Part shown: piece by piece, positions 49,820 to 62,528 of the stretch
Layout of the letters: every line of letters starts with the position of its first letter
Position numbering within the stretch: the stretch's first letter is position 1
Assembly (NCBI GenBank): GCA_023375675.1
Contig: JALQBC010000017.1
Location: 310,001 to 374,000, forward strand
Length of the DNA: 64,000 bases
Origin: Cytospora piceicola
Taxonomy: Eukaryota; Ascomycota; Sordariomycetes; Diaporthales; Cytosporaceae
Reading direction: 5' to 3'
Translations under genes and position numbers: made by a program
The notes under the pieces: model-generated
Databases searched by the model: none
What the model saw: only the letters and a program-made list of their open reading frames with translations
What the model was told of the DNA's origin: nothing

Positions 49820-50544
49820 TTATTGAGTTATTGATGAAATGCCGGTGTGGTGTGGGATTTATAAAGATGAAACTGTCGTGGGCTGGTGGATCCTCGGGTT
49901 TTGGATGAGTCGGGTAGTGACTTGGTGTAGGTGGATTCCTGAGATTGGGGCCCGGGACCCTGCAGGGATGGTTACAAGAGGAAAGACGTTTCCAAAGGTG
50001 AAAGGGGATAGAGTTGGTCCACGGGCTCGTGTTATGTTCCTTGTCAGTTCAAGAGGGGAGCTGGCTACGTATATCCATAGGAATCAAATTATTATACAGT
50101 AGATACCCTCCTCTATCACAGCCACCATCTAAGGCAAATATATGATATATGGGGGTCATATGATATATAGGGGGGAAGGGTTACATAAATTACCTATCAA
50201 CCCATTCACAAGATATATATGATATATAGGGGTTTTATAATATATGGGGATATGATATGTAGGTGGTAGCTACTGTAGACACAGTCTTCTGCCTCGTATA
50301 TCTGTCCGGTCGGACGCTGTCGTATCCTGAATTCGGTCGATGGAGAGGAGAATTCGATTGTTCCAAGTATTTAACAGGAATTATAGTTGCCCCAACTCTA
50401 GTAGAAACAACCCAGGTAGAAATGTCGCGTAGGTACCCGCCACCAGGGTATCAGCTACAATACATTCATCGTGGTTGGAATTGTTACCCATAATAAGAGT
50501 GACAATTGCAGTGGTAACAGTACCGCTTTCTGGTTTAATGCTAC
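49820..50544. other. Intergenic with ATATGATATATGGGG-type repeats
   Basis: No gene. The middle part holds a degenerate AT/G minisatellite. It lies between the tRNA and the 3' end of the NRPS gene. Confidence 0.5.
50139..50264. repeat. Degenerate minisatellite, unit about TATGATATATAGGGG
   Basis: Four or five imperfect copies: TATGATATATGGGGG, TATGATATATAGGGGGG, TATGATATATAGGGG and TATATGGGGATATGAT. Spacing is irregular. Function unknown. Confidence 0.6.
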
Positions 50545-53500
50545 TTAAGCTAAGACATCTTGTATTCTTCTCCAGAAATCCTCAGCCATGTGTTTCATGT
50601 GCTCTGTGTCGAAGAACTCAGGATCAAATTCAAACGAAGGTCGAAATGTGGAATCATCCGTAATATGCAACACTCTGACCAGGACATCGAACTTGTAAAG
50701 ACAGCAATTAGCGACCTTTGTTTCATCGGAAAGGCTTCGAACATCGAGGAGACCGAGAACAGGCGTGGGCCTCGTGGAAATTGGGAAGAAGTACTCACAT
50801 GCCACGGATCAATTGACTTCCTGACATCGTCGTCTATTGTCACATTTGCCACCTCAACTGCTGTGGGACGCTTCTGGAAGTTGAGGGCTGTGTTGAACAA
50901 CTTCCCCATCCTCAGATCAAATTCAATCACTTCCCTGACGTTGCTGGCAGTATGTAGACTGTCCTCTGCCCGCTGCTCCTGCATCCGCTGGGCCAGGCGT
51001 GCGAGTCCCAGAAGGCCACCCTGGGGAGACACGCCCTCTAGGTGATATGGAATGACATTGATCAGGGGACCGACAATATCGAACACACCTGGAACGTCCT
51101 CATCACGCCCGGATACAACGTATTCGAAAGCCACATCTGTCGAGTCCGTGTATACACTCAGGGTCTGTGCCCATGCTGCGTCGAACATACTCGCAGATGT
51201 TATGCCATGCTGGACGCTGAATGCTGTCACTGATTGCACCTTGATATCTGGCAAGTAGATGATGGTCTTCCGTGGGCTGTACTGACGGAGCTCCCCTGCG
51301 GGCTTTGAGCTGCCCTTCGACGGAACCAAGCAGGGCCGTTGCTGTTGGAGCGCCAGAGCCCAGTACCTGTTATCGGCTTCAACGCGGTCGGGATGGTGGG
51401 CGGCGACAAAGTCTTTGTATGATGGAGGCCTGCTGAGTGCGTTGATACCTTCCGTGGTATACGCCTCGAGCAAGGCTGTTTTGATGGACTTGAGCGACCA
51501 GCCGTCAATAACCAGGTGATCCAGTTCGATATGCACAAAACATCTGTCGCCATGCCGGATTAAATGTGCCCTGTGAGGCAAGAAACACTCATCGACAATA
51601 CGTGTCTTCGTCGTGGCGAAGGTCGGCTCGGCCTCGGCAGCGGATGCTACAGAAATGCTCACTTCCGGCTCAGCATCTGCGAGGACGACCTGCAGGCTAC
51701 CTCTTGCGTCTCGCAAGAAGATGGTTCGAAGAATCGGATATCTCTTCACCACAAGTCTCCAAGCCCAAGCAAGCTTCTCCAGATCGATCGGCTGTGAATC
51801 GAATATTTCCATCTGCCATGAAAGCAGGAACACGGAAGGGTTGACCATCCGAGCCTTCATGATCTCACGTTGAAACGGAGACAAGGGGTATGCATCTTCG
51901 ATCTTGGCGGAAGGATGCCGCGCAATGCGGGAGGCAAGTATCTCCTTGTAGGGCTGAAGCAATTCGTCCGTTGATGCATGTTCTTCAATCCGCTGGGCCC
52001 TCGAAGGATCTTTGGAAAAACTCTCGTCCACCAGGACCGCTAACCTTCCGAGGGTCTTTGAGCTTATGATTCCCCGAACAGTTACAGGCAGGCCCATCTT
52101 CTTGGCCCGAGAGACCACTTGGATGGCAGAGATGGAATCTCCCCCGAGACCAAGGAACGAGGTCTGAAGGCCTATGTTTTCAACAGGGACACTCAGCGTC
52201 TCACTCCACAGCTGTCGTAGCCTATCAGCCTGTGAGCCCGGGACCACCTCGGTGGCTGCTTCGGACGCGAACTCGTTCATCAACTCTCGATACGTTTCGA
52301 TGCCCATGTTGGCAATCCACTGTTGCAAAGACTTTCGGTCGACCTTCCCAGAGATGAGGAGTGGCATCTGCTCCAGGGCGATCCAAACGGTAGGAACCAT
52401 GTAGCCAGGCAGAACATGCGACAGGTGTCTGCTGAGTTTCTCTGATAGATACCGGGATTGTTTCGAAATTAGGAGATCAAATCCGCCCTGAGCTCTGAGG
52501 TCGGAGCGGTTGGAACACACTACACAGACGATCTGACGAGCACAAGGCCCAGTGACCGGCAAGGCAGCGAGCACAGTGGCGACGGATCCATGCGCCATGA
52601 CCTGGTTTTCAATCTCACCCAGTTCGACACGCAATCCACGCAATTTAACTTGAGTGTCACGGCGTCCAACGATGTGGAACGACCCATCGGGATTGTACCG
52701 TGCGAGATCCCCAGATCTGTATAGCATCTTGAAGGGACTTGAAGGGCTGAAATCCTCCAGCCATTGCGGCGCAGGAACGAAGGCAGCATCGGTTGTTGCT
52801 TTGTCGTTGAAGTACCCCGATCCGAGGAGGGCACCGGATATGACGATCTCACCCACACAGCCAATCGCGGTGAGTTGGTGGTAGTTCTCTGGGTTCGTGA
52901 TCCACATCGTGGCTCCTATCCCGCGGCCAATATTCTTTGGATTCGCGTCTACCGAGACTCGCAGGTTGGCGGAACACCAGACAGCAGTCTCGGACGGCCC
53001 GTAGGCTGTGGTCAGGGCGACATGACCAGCCCACCTTGTGATATGTTCGAAGGTGACTGGCTCCCCTCCGATAATGAGCGTCTTCACGGTTGGCACTTCA
53101 CTCGGATCGACCAAATTCGCTACCGTAGGAGCGACTACCATGGTGTTCACGTGTAATGCTGTGATGGCACCAGCAAGATCGTTCAGTCTGTCATCCTCTG
53201 ATGGAACGCAAATACATCCCCCAAACGCGAGAGTCGTGAAGAACTCGCAAATGGACAGATCGAATGTGTGGGATCCAAACTGGAGCGTTCGCCAGTGGGG
53301 GCCCGCATGAAACTCCCTCCCATGATGGATGATTGACGTGCAGATTGCTGAGTGGGACATAAGAATCCCCTTTGGCTTGCCTGTGCTTCCAGAAGTGAAT
53401 AGGAGGTACGCAAGGCTGGATGGCAGAGACATCGAGCCTTGCTCCTGCCCAACGTCTGACAAATCCAGAGAGCCGTTTTGGACTGTCAGAGTATGGATTG

Positions 53501-55535
53501 GCAGCCCATCCAGCACAGTTGCACTGATCGGGGAGGCTAGTGCGATGTGAATATGCACTGTCTTGACAACCTCTTCGATTCGACCCCGAGGGTGTGCCGG
53601 ATCGATTGGTACGTACACGCCACCGGCTTTGAACACGGCTAGGATCGCCACCACCGTCCAGACAGACTTTTCAAAGCACACAGCCACAAAGTTCCCTGGG
53701 ACTCCGAGTTTGACGAGACGCCCAGCAAGCGACGACGAGTATGCGTCAACCTGGGCATATGTGAAGGATTGCTCCATAGAGAACACAGCGATAGCGCTCG
53801 GCTCTTTGAGTACTTGTTTCTGGAAAAGATAATGGATACAGGTCTCCTCCGTCGGGGGAGTTGACGAGTTCCACTGACGGATTTGAGCCGCATCATGGTC
53901 GCCGAAGGGTGAGATATTCCCCAGTAAAGTGTCCGTCGTCGATTGGCACAGCTGTGTAAGAACAGCTTGAAAATGGTGGATGAGGTTTTGGACCTGCGGG
54001 ACCGAGAGAATTTGTTCGTCGTATTCTATGTTGAGCCCGACAAACGCTTCTCTTGAAAGTGTAAGGCTGAGGACAAGTGGGTACGGATGCTCTTCCCGTT
54101 TCCCCAGCTTTTCAACATATTCAAGCCCCAGTGTCTTCATCTCGGGGGCTATCGCATTGTGGAAAGGCTCAGAGTGGACAATAAACAGGCTTTGAAAGTC
54201 GGTCGCGGTTGAGTCTTCCCCAACTAGATACTTTCGAATTCTTGATATCCCTGAATGCTCAAAGGAAGCTGCCTCAGCCACCCTCTGCCGCACTCCTGCG
54301 AGGAAGGAAGCAACTGTCTGAGTCGAATCCACACGTAGGGCGACAGGAACGAGGTTGATGGTAGGGCCTGTCATCTCTGCTATCCCTTGAACTGCCGACA
54401 ATCGGCCATTGTTGATAGCTCCAAATCCTACATCCTCGCTGCCTGTATAGTGCGAGAGCAAGATCGCCCAAGCTGCCCGAAGCAGGAGGGCTTTTGTAAC
54501 ACCAAAAGGCGGAAGACGCTCGAAAGAAAGAAAATGTTCGATTTTGGAGGTTGATTGGACTCGATGCTCACGATCTGGTGCTGTCAAGGGGTAAGGAGTA
54601 GGGTTGATACCAGACAACGACTGCCTCCAGAAAAGTCGCTCCTGTTCTGGGTCTGGCATGATTGTGCCGGACCGGATGAAAGACTCGAAGGGGGGACGTG
54701 AAGGGATCGATTTCCCTCGGAAGCGCCTGGCGACCTCCCGAAGTATTTCTGTGACCGAGTGCCCGTCACATAGGGAGTGGTGTATAGTCCAGACAAGATG
54801 AAGGCGACTGCTGCCCCCCTCGTCCGCATCAGCCACGACCGTGAGTCGCGAGAACGGGTCTGCAGCACTCATCTGGATGCTGAGATCCTGTTCCAGGAAA
54901 ACAGATAGAGGAACATGAACGGTCTCCCATTGTGCTTCTTCGTCGACGACAGCTTGTATGTATTCGAATGTCCCTCGCAACTGGCAAATTCGCGTACGTA
55001 GCACCGGGTTCGCCCGTACGGTGTCTTCCCATGCCCGTCGTAACCGGTCAAGAAGGCCAGCGTCGGATAATTTGAACACAAACTGTCTGACGTATGCATT
55101 CTTGTCCCCATCTATCTCAGTGGCCAGGGACTCCTGCATTGGACTGCAAGGATAGACACCTTCCACTCTCTCTTTGTCGAGATTGCACAGCATCGCGATC
55201 TCGTCCAGGTTCTCGTGCAGGGGAGAACTGTTGTTCCGGAGCGTAACCGGTTCCGGGATTACTGCTTGGTCCCGGACATCGAAAAGCTGAGCTGTGCATG
55301 CCATCTCTTCCAGTGACGAGTTAATAAAGACCTGCTCCATTGTGAGAAATATGCCTTGTTTCTCGGCTGCAGTGATGAGGCTTTGAGCCGAAATTGAGTC
55401 GCCTCCCAATTCAAAGAAAACATCCTCATCCGAAATGGCTGAAGGGTCTTCTTCGAGTATTGAAGCCCAAATGTTTCTCAGCTGGTCTTTAAGTGACGTG
55501 ATGCTGCGTTCTGACCGTACAGACTGGACATCCAT
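50545..55535 (-). CDS. Nonribosomal peptide synthetase, T-C-A-T-C
   Basis: A very long exon starts at ATG 55535 (MDVQSVRSERS). Domains by approximate residue: T1 15-85 (FFELGGDSISAQSL, Ser for pantetheine); C1 110-540 (YPCSPMQESL, active site IHHSLCDGHS about 250); A 560-1060 (LLFTSGSTGKPKG about 715, TAYGPSETAVW, GDLARYNPDGSFHIVGRRDT about 950, SGKVDRKSL); T2 1090-1155 (LGLGGDSISAIQ); C2 1185-1600 (YPLSPFQREI, active site ELDHLVIDGW, first His of HHxxxDG is Asp). The A domain keeps the Asp of FDLSICEF that binds the amino group of alpha-amino acids. The 3' end needs a small intron after DDVRKSIDPWH (GTGAGT near 50811), leading to HITDDSTFRPSFEFDPEFFD and the stop at 50545; the acceptor is uncertain. 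There is no A domain before T1, so the starter must be loaded in trans, and no TE or reductase, so C2 may release the product. Confidence 0.93.
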
Positions 55536-56451
55536 GGTCTATGACAGGGTTATTAGGTCGTGATCATTCAGGAGGCAAGGTATAGTTTCAGTTGGGAAGG
55601 CGAATGGGTGACGCACCTGTTGAATCCCTTGTGTCGCAAGAGCATCGCTTGCCTTGTCCAGGACGAATGAAGCCGACATGGTTGAAGATTGTATAGATAA
55701 CATTCACGGAAGGGATTTCTTCGTGACCAGCCAATAAACGCAGTGGTTTCTTGAGCCTTGCTCCATGTATTCTAGAAGTCCAAGTACTAGGTACGGGGAA
55801 TATCAATTTAACTTATGTACTCACCGCAACTATTGGGAGGACATTGTTTCGAAGACTTGGCCCAAAGCCATATCCACAACTGTCAACTGAATAATACTGT
55901 CATGACAATACTTGTACCACTCATTTGCATCTTCCCGAGGGCGTTCAGGAAATAGGATTCTGACATACCCCTGAATAGGTAATCGAAAGCCCGAAGCTAT
56001 GCTTATTGGAACATATTGCGTCCGTATCAAATAATCCTCCCGATGATCCTTCCGAAAGCCTTTGCCACATCCTCAGCTTATCACCGATCACTGTGGGAGA
56101 CTACAACAAGTACCAAAATGATCATGAACTGGTGTACAGTCTCTGTCGGTTGCGGTACCTCCAATTTGTTTGGCTGGCTAAGCTCGGAATTCCTCCTTCT
56201 TTATTAGGCGACTATAGGACGCTCACTCGCTGATCGTGGCTTTCACGATCTGCCGAGTGGAGCCCCATGGGGCAAGGCATCTCATATAGACTCGTCCCTA
56301 AGCTGACTAGATATCTTCGCCGAGTCGAGACTTGCCCAATATCTCTCAAGTTTCGAAGATTATAGCGTATTATTTTAGGTTGATTCAACTCTACTGCACG
56401 CTGAAATTACCGTTACTACTATCGCCGACCAAATAACTGACCGACACGATC
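55536..56451. other. Divergent region between NRPS and isopropylmalate synthase genes
   Basis: No supported gene. It should hold the promoters of the two cluster genes. Small open frames on both strands show no domain. Confidence 0.5.
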
Positions 56452-58410
56452 ATGCTGTAAGTAATTTTCGGCGTTGCCGCAGCGGATGTTTGTTAATAAT
56501 TGCTGTCACAGGCTTCTCGATGTTGCTCAAAAGTATGAGGCTTTCGCACCGATCCACCTACCGGATCGAAAGTGGCCCCAGAAAGCCTTGACCAAGCCTC
56601 CTAGGTGGCTATCCACAGATCTGAGAGATGGAAATCAAGCCCTAGTACAGGTAATTCATGTCGTTGACCCGGAATTCCGCCGTTCGCAAGTATTGACAGA
56701 TCCACAAGCCCATGGACAGTGACGCCAAGTTGCGGTACTTCAACCATCTCGTTAAACTTGGGTACAAGGAGATTGAAATCTCGTATCCTTCAGCATCGCA
56801 GACCGAATATGACTTCACAAGACGGCTCATAACCACTCCCGGTGCAGTCCCGGACGATGTCTGGCTCCAGGTTATGGCGCCGTGCCGCGAGGAGTTGATT
56901 CGCACAACAATTGAATCAGCTCGTGGCGCGAAGCAGGTCATCGTCCACATACACCTGTCTACGTCAGACTGCTTCCGTCAAACTGTCTTCAACATGACGG
57001 AACAGGAGACGATAGACCTCGCAGTACGTTGTGCGAAGTTGATCCGGGAGTTGACAAAGGACTCAACGGACCCAGAAATCAGGAAAACGGAATGGACGCT
57101 AGAATTCACACCAGAGAACTTCCAAGACACCTCGCTAGAGTATGCCCTTGAGATCTGCGAGGCTGTGAAGGCTGCTTGGCAGCCTGAGGAGAGCAATCCT
57201 ATCATCTTCAATGTGGCTGCGACGGTCGAGGTGGCAATGCCCAACGTCTTCGCAGACCAGATCGAGTTCTTCTGCAGTCACATTTCGGAACGAAACAAGG
57301 TCTGCGTGTCTCTGCACAACCACAATGATCGCGGGTGTGCTGTTGCAGCCACTGAGATGGCGCAGCTCGCTGGTGCAGACCGTGTAGAAGGTTGCTTGTT
57401 CGGAAATGGAGAACGGACAGGCAATGTTGACCTGGTGACACTCGCTTTGAACCTCTATACGCAGGGAATATGTCCCGGTGTGGACTTTGGCAGTATTCAA
57501 GAGGTGGTTGGAATGGTGGAGGAACTTACTCAGATTCCGGTACATTTCCGTGCCCCTTATGCTGGCCGATATACGTTCTGCACCTTTACAGGCACACACC
57601 AAGACGCGATCCGCAAAGGCTACAAAGCTCGACAGAGCCTGGCAAATGTACTTGGCCACGATCCTAAGTGGGTCATGCCATACCTCCCCATGGATCCTGT
57701 TGACGTGGGAAGAGAACACGAGGCCATCATTCGGATCAATTCACAGAGCGGCAAGGGCGGTATCGGCTGGTATGTCAACGAGGTCTTCGGTTTCGATATG
57801 CCTCGAGAACTAGAGGTTGCCTTTACGAGGGTAGTCAAGGCCCATGCGAATAACACGGGGCTCGAGCTCACGCACGAGACCATCGACCAGCTATTTAGAA
57901 GCGAATACATGCTCTCTCGGGTCCCTGGGGTCAAGATCTTGGATTGCAAAACCAGCTCCAACAAATGCCCAATTGCAGGATCCCAAGGGATGGCCCACGT
58001 GTGCAAGATTGGGGACGCCGGCGCACGTTATCTGCAAGCCGCCTTGTCGATCAACCATGTCAAACATGATATTCGCGGCTGTGGAAGAAATGGTGCGGAA
58101 TGCGTGATGGATGCTGTGCAGCAACTCGGGGTAGATCTCGATGTCCAGAGTCACGAAATGCAGTATACTGCATGTACTGATGAGATGACTGATTCCAAGA
58201 CGATTGTCAGTTTTGTCAAAGTTCTTGCAAAAGCTGGACACACATACTGGGGCGTGGGCATTGGAGCTGAGCCTGAATGCGCGTTACTCGAGGCGGTAAG
58301 TTTCAAGTTTTGCACATGATTCGAGAAGAATACCATCTGACAGACCGACTTAGATGCTGAGCGCAGCAACAGAGTTCAAGAATGTAGGAGTTCTCGCTGG
58401 TAGTGAATGA
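56452..58410 (+). CDS. 2-isopropylmalate synthase paralogue (LeuA-like), cluster-associated
   Basis: Four exons: 56452-56456 (5 nt), 56512-56650, 56700-58295 and 58354-58410, with introns of 55, 49 and 58 nt, give 598 residues. The micro-exon is supported by GTAAGT and CACAG signals. Residues 1-47 hold LPDRKWPQKALTKPPRWLST and the catalytic DLRDGNQ. The HxH metal motif is SLHNHNDRGCAVAATE. GNGERTGNVDLVTLALN, FTGTHQDAIRKGY and GKGGIGWYVNEVFG follow, and the C-terminal regulatory domain is present to the end (GVGIGAEPECALLEAMLSAA). The enzyme adds acetyl-CoA to a 2-oxo acid. Housekeeping fungal LeuA proteins usually start with a mitochondrial presequence; this one starts directly with MLLLDVAQKYEAFAPIHLPD, so a cytosolic place is likely. 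Beside an NRPS, it may make a chain-extended amino acid, as the IPMS homologue HtyA does for homotyrosine in echinocandin. Confidence 0.93.
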
Positions 58411-59173
58411 AACTGGAAGGAAATGCTGGACTATCTATCTCATGGACTCTGTGCATGGAAATGGCCCCTAAAGGGTGGGAGTTACACTCACGTTGGGCGT
58501 TTCGTTCGTTCATTTTCACTTCGAACCTTTGAATCTGTGGTCACTCGGAAGGTGTATACGCGTGTATAAGTCTATTTCAGTAGGGTGGTAGTACTGGAGA
58601 CCTTTTCTTCATAACATCAATAAAGTTTATGGGCTGGTCGAGCCAAGCACTCTTTCTCGTCACCATCATGGTATACAAAATCAAACTCTAGATACAGGCG
58701 CACGCCTGAACTAAGTAAGCCGAACCTGGGAGATGGTCTCGTTGGTATTGAGAGGGCAATGGGGAGAACTCAAAGACTCACAGCCCAACCCAAAGCCCTG
58801 CCACTGCACACCTTGCAGCAGATGACATTCTGGTAGCCAAGTTCATAGTTTCTGCAAGTAAGCCGATCAACTGTACTATTTCTCATTTAGACACGCCACT
58901 AAGGGTTGTCATCATTTAATGTGGGCCAAACTCTGATCCTATGCCGGCGACGACAGCAGGATTGGATCAGATAATATTCCGTAGATCCCCAATAGGAAAC
59001 AGAAATTCCGGCGGTGAAAGCAAACACATAGGAATGGTCCGAGATGACTTATACTTGGTGCCCCTTACCCTGACCACATTGTCTACTCAATATGTATCAC
59101 GTTGAGTACCTGTCCCGACCGCACGAACAACGTCTGCCACAGACGACTATCTATATTCGTTGTTCACCGCAAT
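58411..59173. other. Intergenic between cluster genes
   Basis: No gene supported. It carries the 3' end of the LeuA-like gene and the promoter of the ligase gene. Confidence 0.5.
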
Positions 59174-61132
59174 ATGTCTTGGAGGATTGAAGAAAACGGG
59201 TCCATAATCGGGGGGCCCCAGCTACCACCCCTCCGAGATGTCAACATTGGTCAGCTGCTGGATGAACAGCGCGCCCGATACCCAGAAAGAACGGCAGTCG
59301 TCTCGAGATGGCAAGCCCGGCGCCTGACCTACCAGGACCTACACGTCGATTGCTTGAGGATAGCACAGAATCTGCTTTCTCATGGAGTCCGGCCGGGAGA
59401 CCGCGTGATCGTGCTGGCTGGGAATGCAGTCGAGTATGCCCAGCTTCTCTTTGCAGTAGGCGGCATTGGCGCTATCTTTGCCATCATCAATCCTACGTTT
59501 ACACCAGAGGAGATACTTTCTGCAGTCGACTTCCTGAGTATGAAGCCATTCCACTCGCGCTCCTTATATGGTCCTGGTTGTTTTAACATTGGTTGTCACA
59601 GAACCGTCGGCTATCTTCGTGGCGGATAGAATTGGCTACCGCAAGAATAACAATCTCCTGCAAGACCTCGCCTCGCATGCAGCCAAGCCACCGCTGGTCG
59701 TGCAGCTACTGGCCTCTGAACGAGTTTCTGAGAATGTGCTCACCTGGCATGAGTTTTTGCAGACAGGTTGTAGTGAAGCCGGCTCCGCTCTCCTCTCGCA
59801 GTACTGGGCTCGGGTGGATGCCAGCGACACCCTGTGCATCCAGTTTACTAGTGGCACCACTGGACCGAAGAAAGCTGCGATGTTATCACATAGGTAAGTG
59901 ATCTGATATCACCCCGACGCTGCATGCTACGGAGTCATGACTGAAACAATCGCAGAAACCTCCTCAACAATGCGATGCTTGTTGGGGACCGCCTTCAGTA
60001 CACAGCGGATGATGTTGTTTGTTGTTGTACTCCTCTTTTCCATTGTTTTGCCTTGGTTTGTGGCTTTCTATCTACGATTACGTATGGAGGTGCCGTTGTA
60101 CTGCCCTCCGACGTCTTCTTAGCTGGTGCGAACCTCCAGGCACTTTCGGAAGAAAGGATCACTGTGCTTCACGGAGTTCCAGCAATGTTTCAAGCCCTCT
60201 TGGACCATCCGGATGCAAACAAGCACGCCCCGAATATGTGTTTGCGAAGTGGCATCATTGCAGGATCAAGCCTTTCGCACGCTTTGATTTCACGGCTTTC
60301 TGTCGAGTTTCGGCTTAGTCTTGCTTACGGATACGGTATGGTCAAGGACGGTCGAACCGTGAACACAGCTAACTTTACCAACAGGAATGACCGAAGGTTC
60401 TTGCATAGCCTTTCTGACAGTACCTTCTGATGTGTCCCTACTGGATGATCACTCCTCTGTCGGCACTCTCATGCCTCATACCTCGGCCAAGGTAGTCAAT
60501 GAAGCCCTGGATGCCTTGCCTCTAGGATCCTCTGGTGAGCTTCTGTTGTCCGGGTACCTCGTCTTCCAGGAATATTACAAGAATCCAGAAAAGACCTCCG
60601 AAGCCATAGTCAAAGATGTCCAAGGGACACAATGGCTACGAACCGGGGATCTTGTGAAAATGGATGCCTCTGGCCGATGCACTATCATCGGGAGGGTAAA
60701 AGACTTGATCAAGAGAGGTAAACCACACCGTCTGCCAAGTTGATAACCGGCCGGGACTAATTGTTGTTTTCTTCTGTAGGTGGAGAAAATATCTTCCCAA
60801 TTGACATTGAAAAGTCATTGGAGCAGCATGCAGACATTTCCGCTGCATCTGTAGTTGGTATTCCTGATGCAACATGGGGAGAAGTCGTCGTTGCTTTCGT
60901 CAAACGCAATGAGTGTACCAAGCCAGAAGTCAAGATTGGAACCAAAGACCTCAAGCTATGGCTAAGGAAGCGGCTGGCTCCCCACAAGATGCCCGAGCAT
61001 TTCTTCTGGATAGGAGAAGGAGCAGGCGCTCCTGATGAAATTCCAATCAACCATAGCGGAAAGGTCGTGAAGTCGGACCTACGTGCTGTCGCGGGTCGCC
61101 TGGCCCAGTCAAGGAGGGCATCTGAGAGCTAG
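59174..61132 (+). CDS. Acyl-AMP/acyl-CoA ligase (ANL superfamily, ACSF2/EcdI-like)
   Basis: Five exons (59174-59537, 59602-59893, 59956-60335, 60385-60717, 60780-61132) give 573 residues from the ATG of MSWRIEENGSIIGG. ANL motifs: QFTSGTTGPKKAAMLSHRN (A3, split by an intron at R-N), LAYGYGMTEGS (A5, split by an intron), WLRTGDLVKMDASGRCTIIG (A7), RVKDLIKRGGENIFP (A8, split) and the catalytic Lys of NHSGKVVKSDL (A10). The order and the A8 form ENIFP are those of medium- or long-chain acyl and aryl acid ligases. No peroxisomal SKL ends the protein (RRASES). It activates a carboxylic acid as AMP ester, then passes it to CoA or to a carrier. With a neighbouring NRPS that begins with a lone T domain, loading of that domain is the simplest role, as known for EcdI and EcdA. 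Acid substrate unknown. Confidence 0.92.
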
Positions 61133-61570
61133 AGTTTCTTTGTATCATATGGATAGTCTCCGAAATTTAGTGTATCGATCGAAGCGCTCGTAGTCTACAT
61201 TTATCCTTTTGAAAAGCTGTCAACGGCTTATATTGTCCAGCAATGGTAAATGGACATGCCTTCATAACTCGGAACACTGCAAATTCCGATTTCCAGTTGT
61301 AATTTCCGTGGCGAATAAGCAACCCTGGGAAGACAATCACAATGGCATTTGTGAAATTTTTACCATCTCTCGATCCTCAGAATTCTGTCATGAGATTCTA
61401 TTTAGTGACCCGGTGTGGTGCCAGCCCGCAACAGATGAAAGAAATTCGGCATTGCGCACGAGCGTTGTAGTAATACATCACAAGTTTCGGAAATTTGGTC
61501 TGCCCAACTAAGAACGTACATTCAGCGACACCTTTGGTCAGAGTTTTTGCAAAACTAAAGTACAAGTACT
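61133..61570. other. Convergent 3' ends, no gene
   Basis: Short stretch between the ligase and a methyltransferase on the other strand. One open frame (61209-61511) is without features. Confidence 0.5.
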
Positions 61571-62528
61571 TTACAGTCTCGTCGCCGAGAAGTACTGCTG
61601 CTTGATCTCGTCCCCTCCCTGCCAGCCCACACCGTTGTCCCAGCCCTCAGATGCGTACCGAACAAGAACCGAGGAAACATCCCACTCCCCTTCAGGAGCA
61701 GTACCCCACAGCTTGGTGATCGTGTCTGGGCTGTGATGGTACAGTGACCAACCGAGAGCATTGGTCGTGGTTATGCCACCGCTTTTCTCGGTAGCCATGT
61801 GTCGGCCAAAGACCAAGGAGCCCTTGCGCTTCCGCAGGAGCTTCACCAGCTGGGCCACAATGACCTCTTGCTGCTCGAAGCTGAACAGGTGCAGGAAGGA
61901 CCCGACAAAGATAATGTCAACATTGCCGCGAAGGTCCTTCAAGAAGTCCTCAGCGAAAATATCGCCTGAGCAGAAGCGCGCCTTGAGCGTCTCACGGTCG
62001 CGGAAGAGGTCGTACCCCAGGTCTATGAACCGTGGCTCGACGTCCACTCCCACAATGTTGTCGGATGGTGCACCGTCATAAACGAGCTTGCGGATGTCCT
62101 GGCCGAAGCAACAGCCAAGATCGAGGAACGTCTCACCCGCGCGGACGCGGCGGAGGACTTCTGGATAGACTGGGGAGAGGCAGGCGGGCAGGTCGAGAAA
62201 CCTGAAGACACCGATGCAAGGGTAAGGCAGACTGAATAAAGTTGATTAGACGCAAGCTCGACAATCATAGCTCGCTTCCATGTAGTACTCACATTTCCCA
62301 AGCCTGGTCTCTCACTTTGTGTATATGGTCGATTATCTCGTCCTCTGGGATATTAGAGTAACCTTCAAAGATCTCTTTGGCAGTTGCTGGAACGCGATTC
62401 AATGCGGCTTGGTACCAGGCAACATTCTTGGGCGCCTTTGTCATCCCATTTGTCCAATCCTGGGTCTTATCCTGAGCATCCAGATCAGTTGCTGCAGCTG
62501 GCAAAGAGTTCGAAATCGTGGCGGCCAT
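61571..62528 (-). CDS. Class I SAM methyltransferase (AusD-like)
   Basis: Exons 62528-62293 and 62231-61571 with a 61-nt intron give 298 residues. The first ATG is at 62528 (MAATISNSLP); two codons upstream there is a TTG. The N-terminal part has AWYQAALNRVPATAKEIFEG. Across the intron reads AWE|ILPYPCIGVFRFLDL, a conserved part of fungal secondary-metabolism methyltransferases such as AusD. SAM motif I is FLDLGCCFGQDIRKLV, followed by IVGVDVEPRFIDLGYDLF (acidic residue for ribose), then VDIIFVGSFLHLFSFEQQEV and a C-terminal LWGTAPEGEWDVSSVLVRYA. It transfers methyl from SAM to an O or C atom of a small molecule. It lies in the NRPS cluster and likely methylates its product. Substrate unknown. 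Confidence 0.9.

Noticed and set aside
50139..50264. CRISPR-like spaced repeat
   Set aside because: Units are degenerate and irregularly spaced, and the genome is fungal.
55830..56233. Small frames between NRPS and LeuA-like genes as extra cluster genes
   Set aside because: No motif, no splice signals that join them; region more likely promoter.
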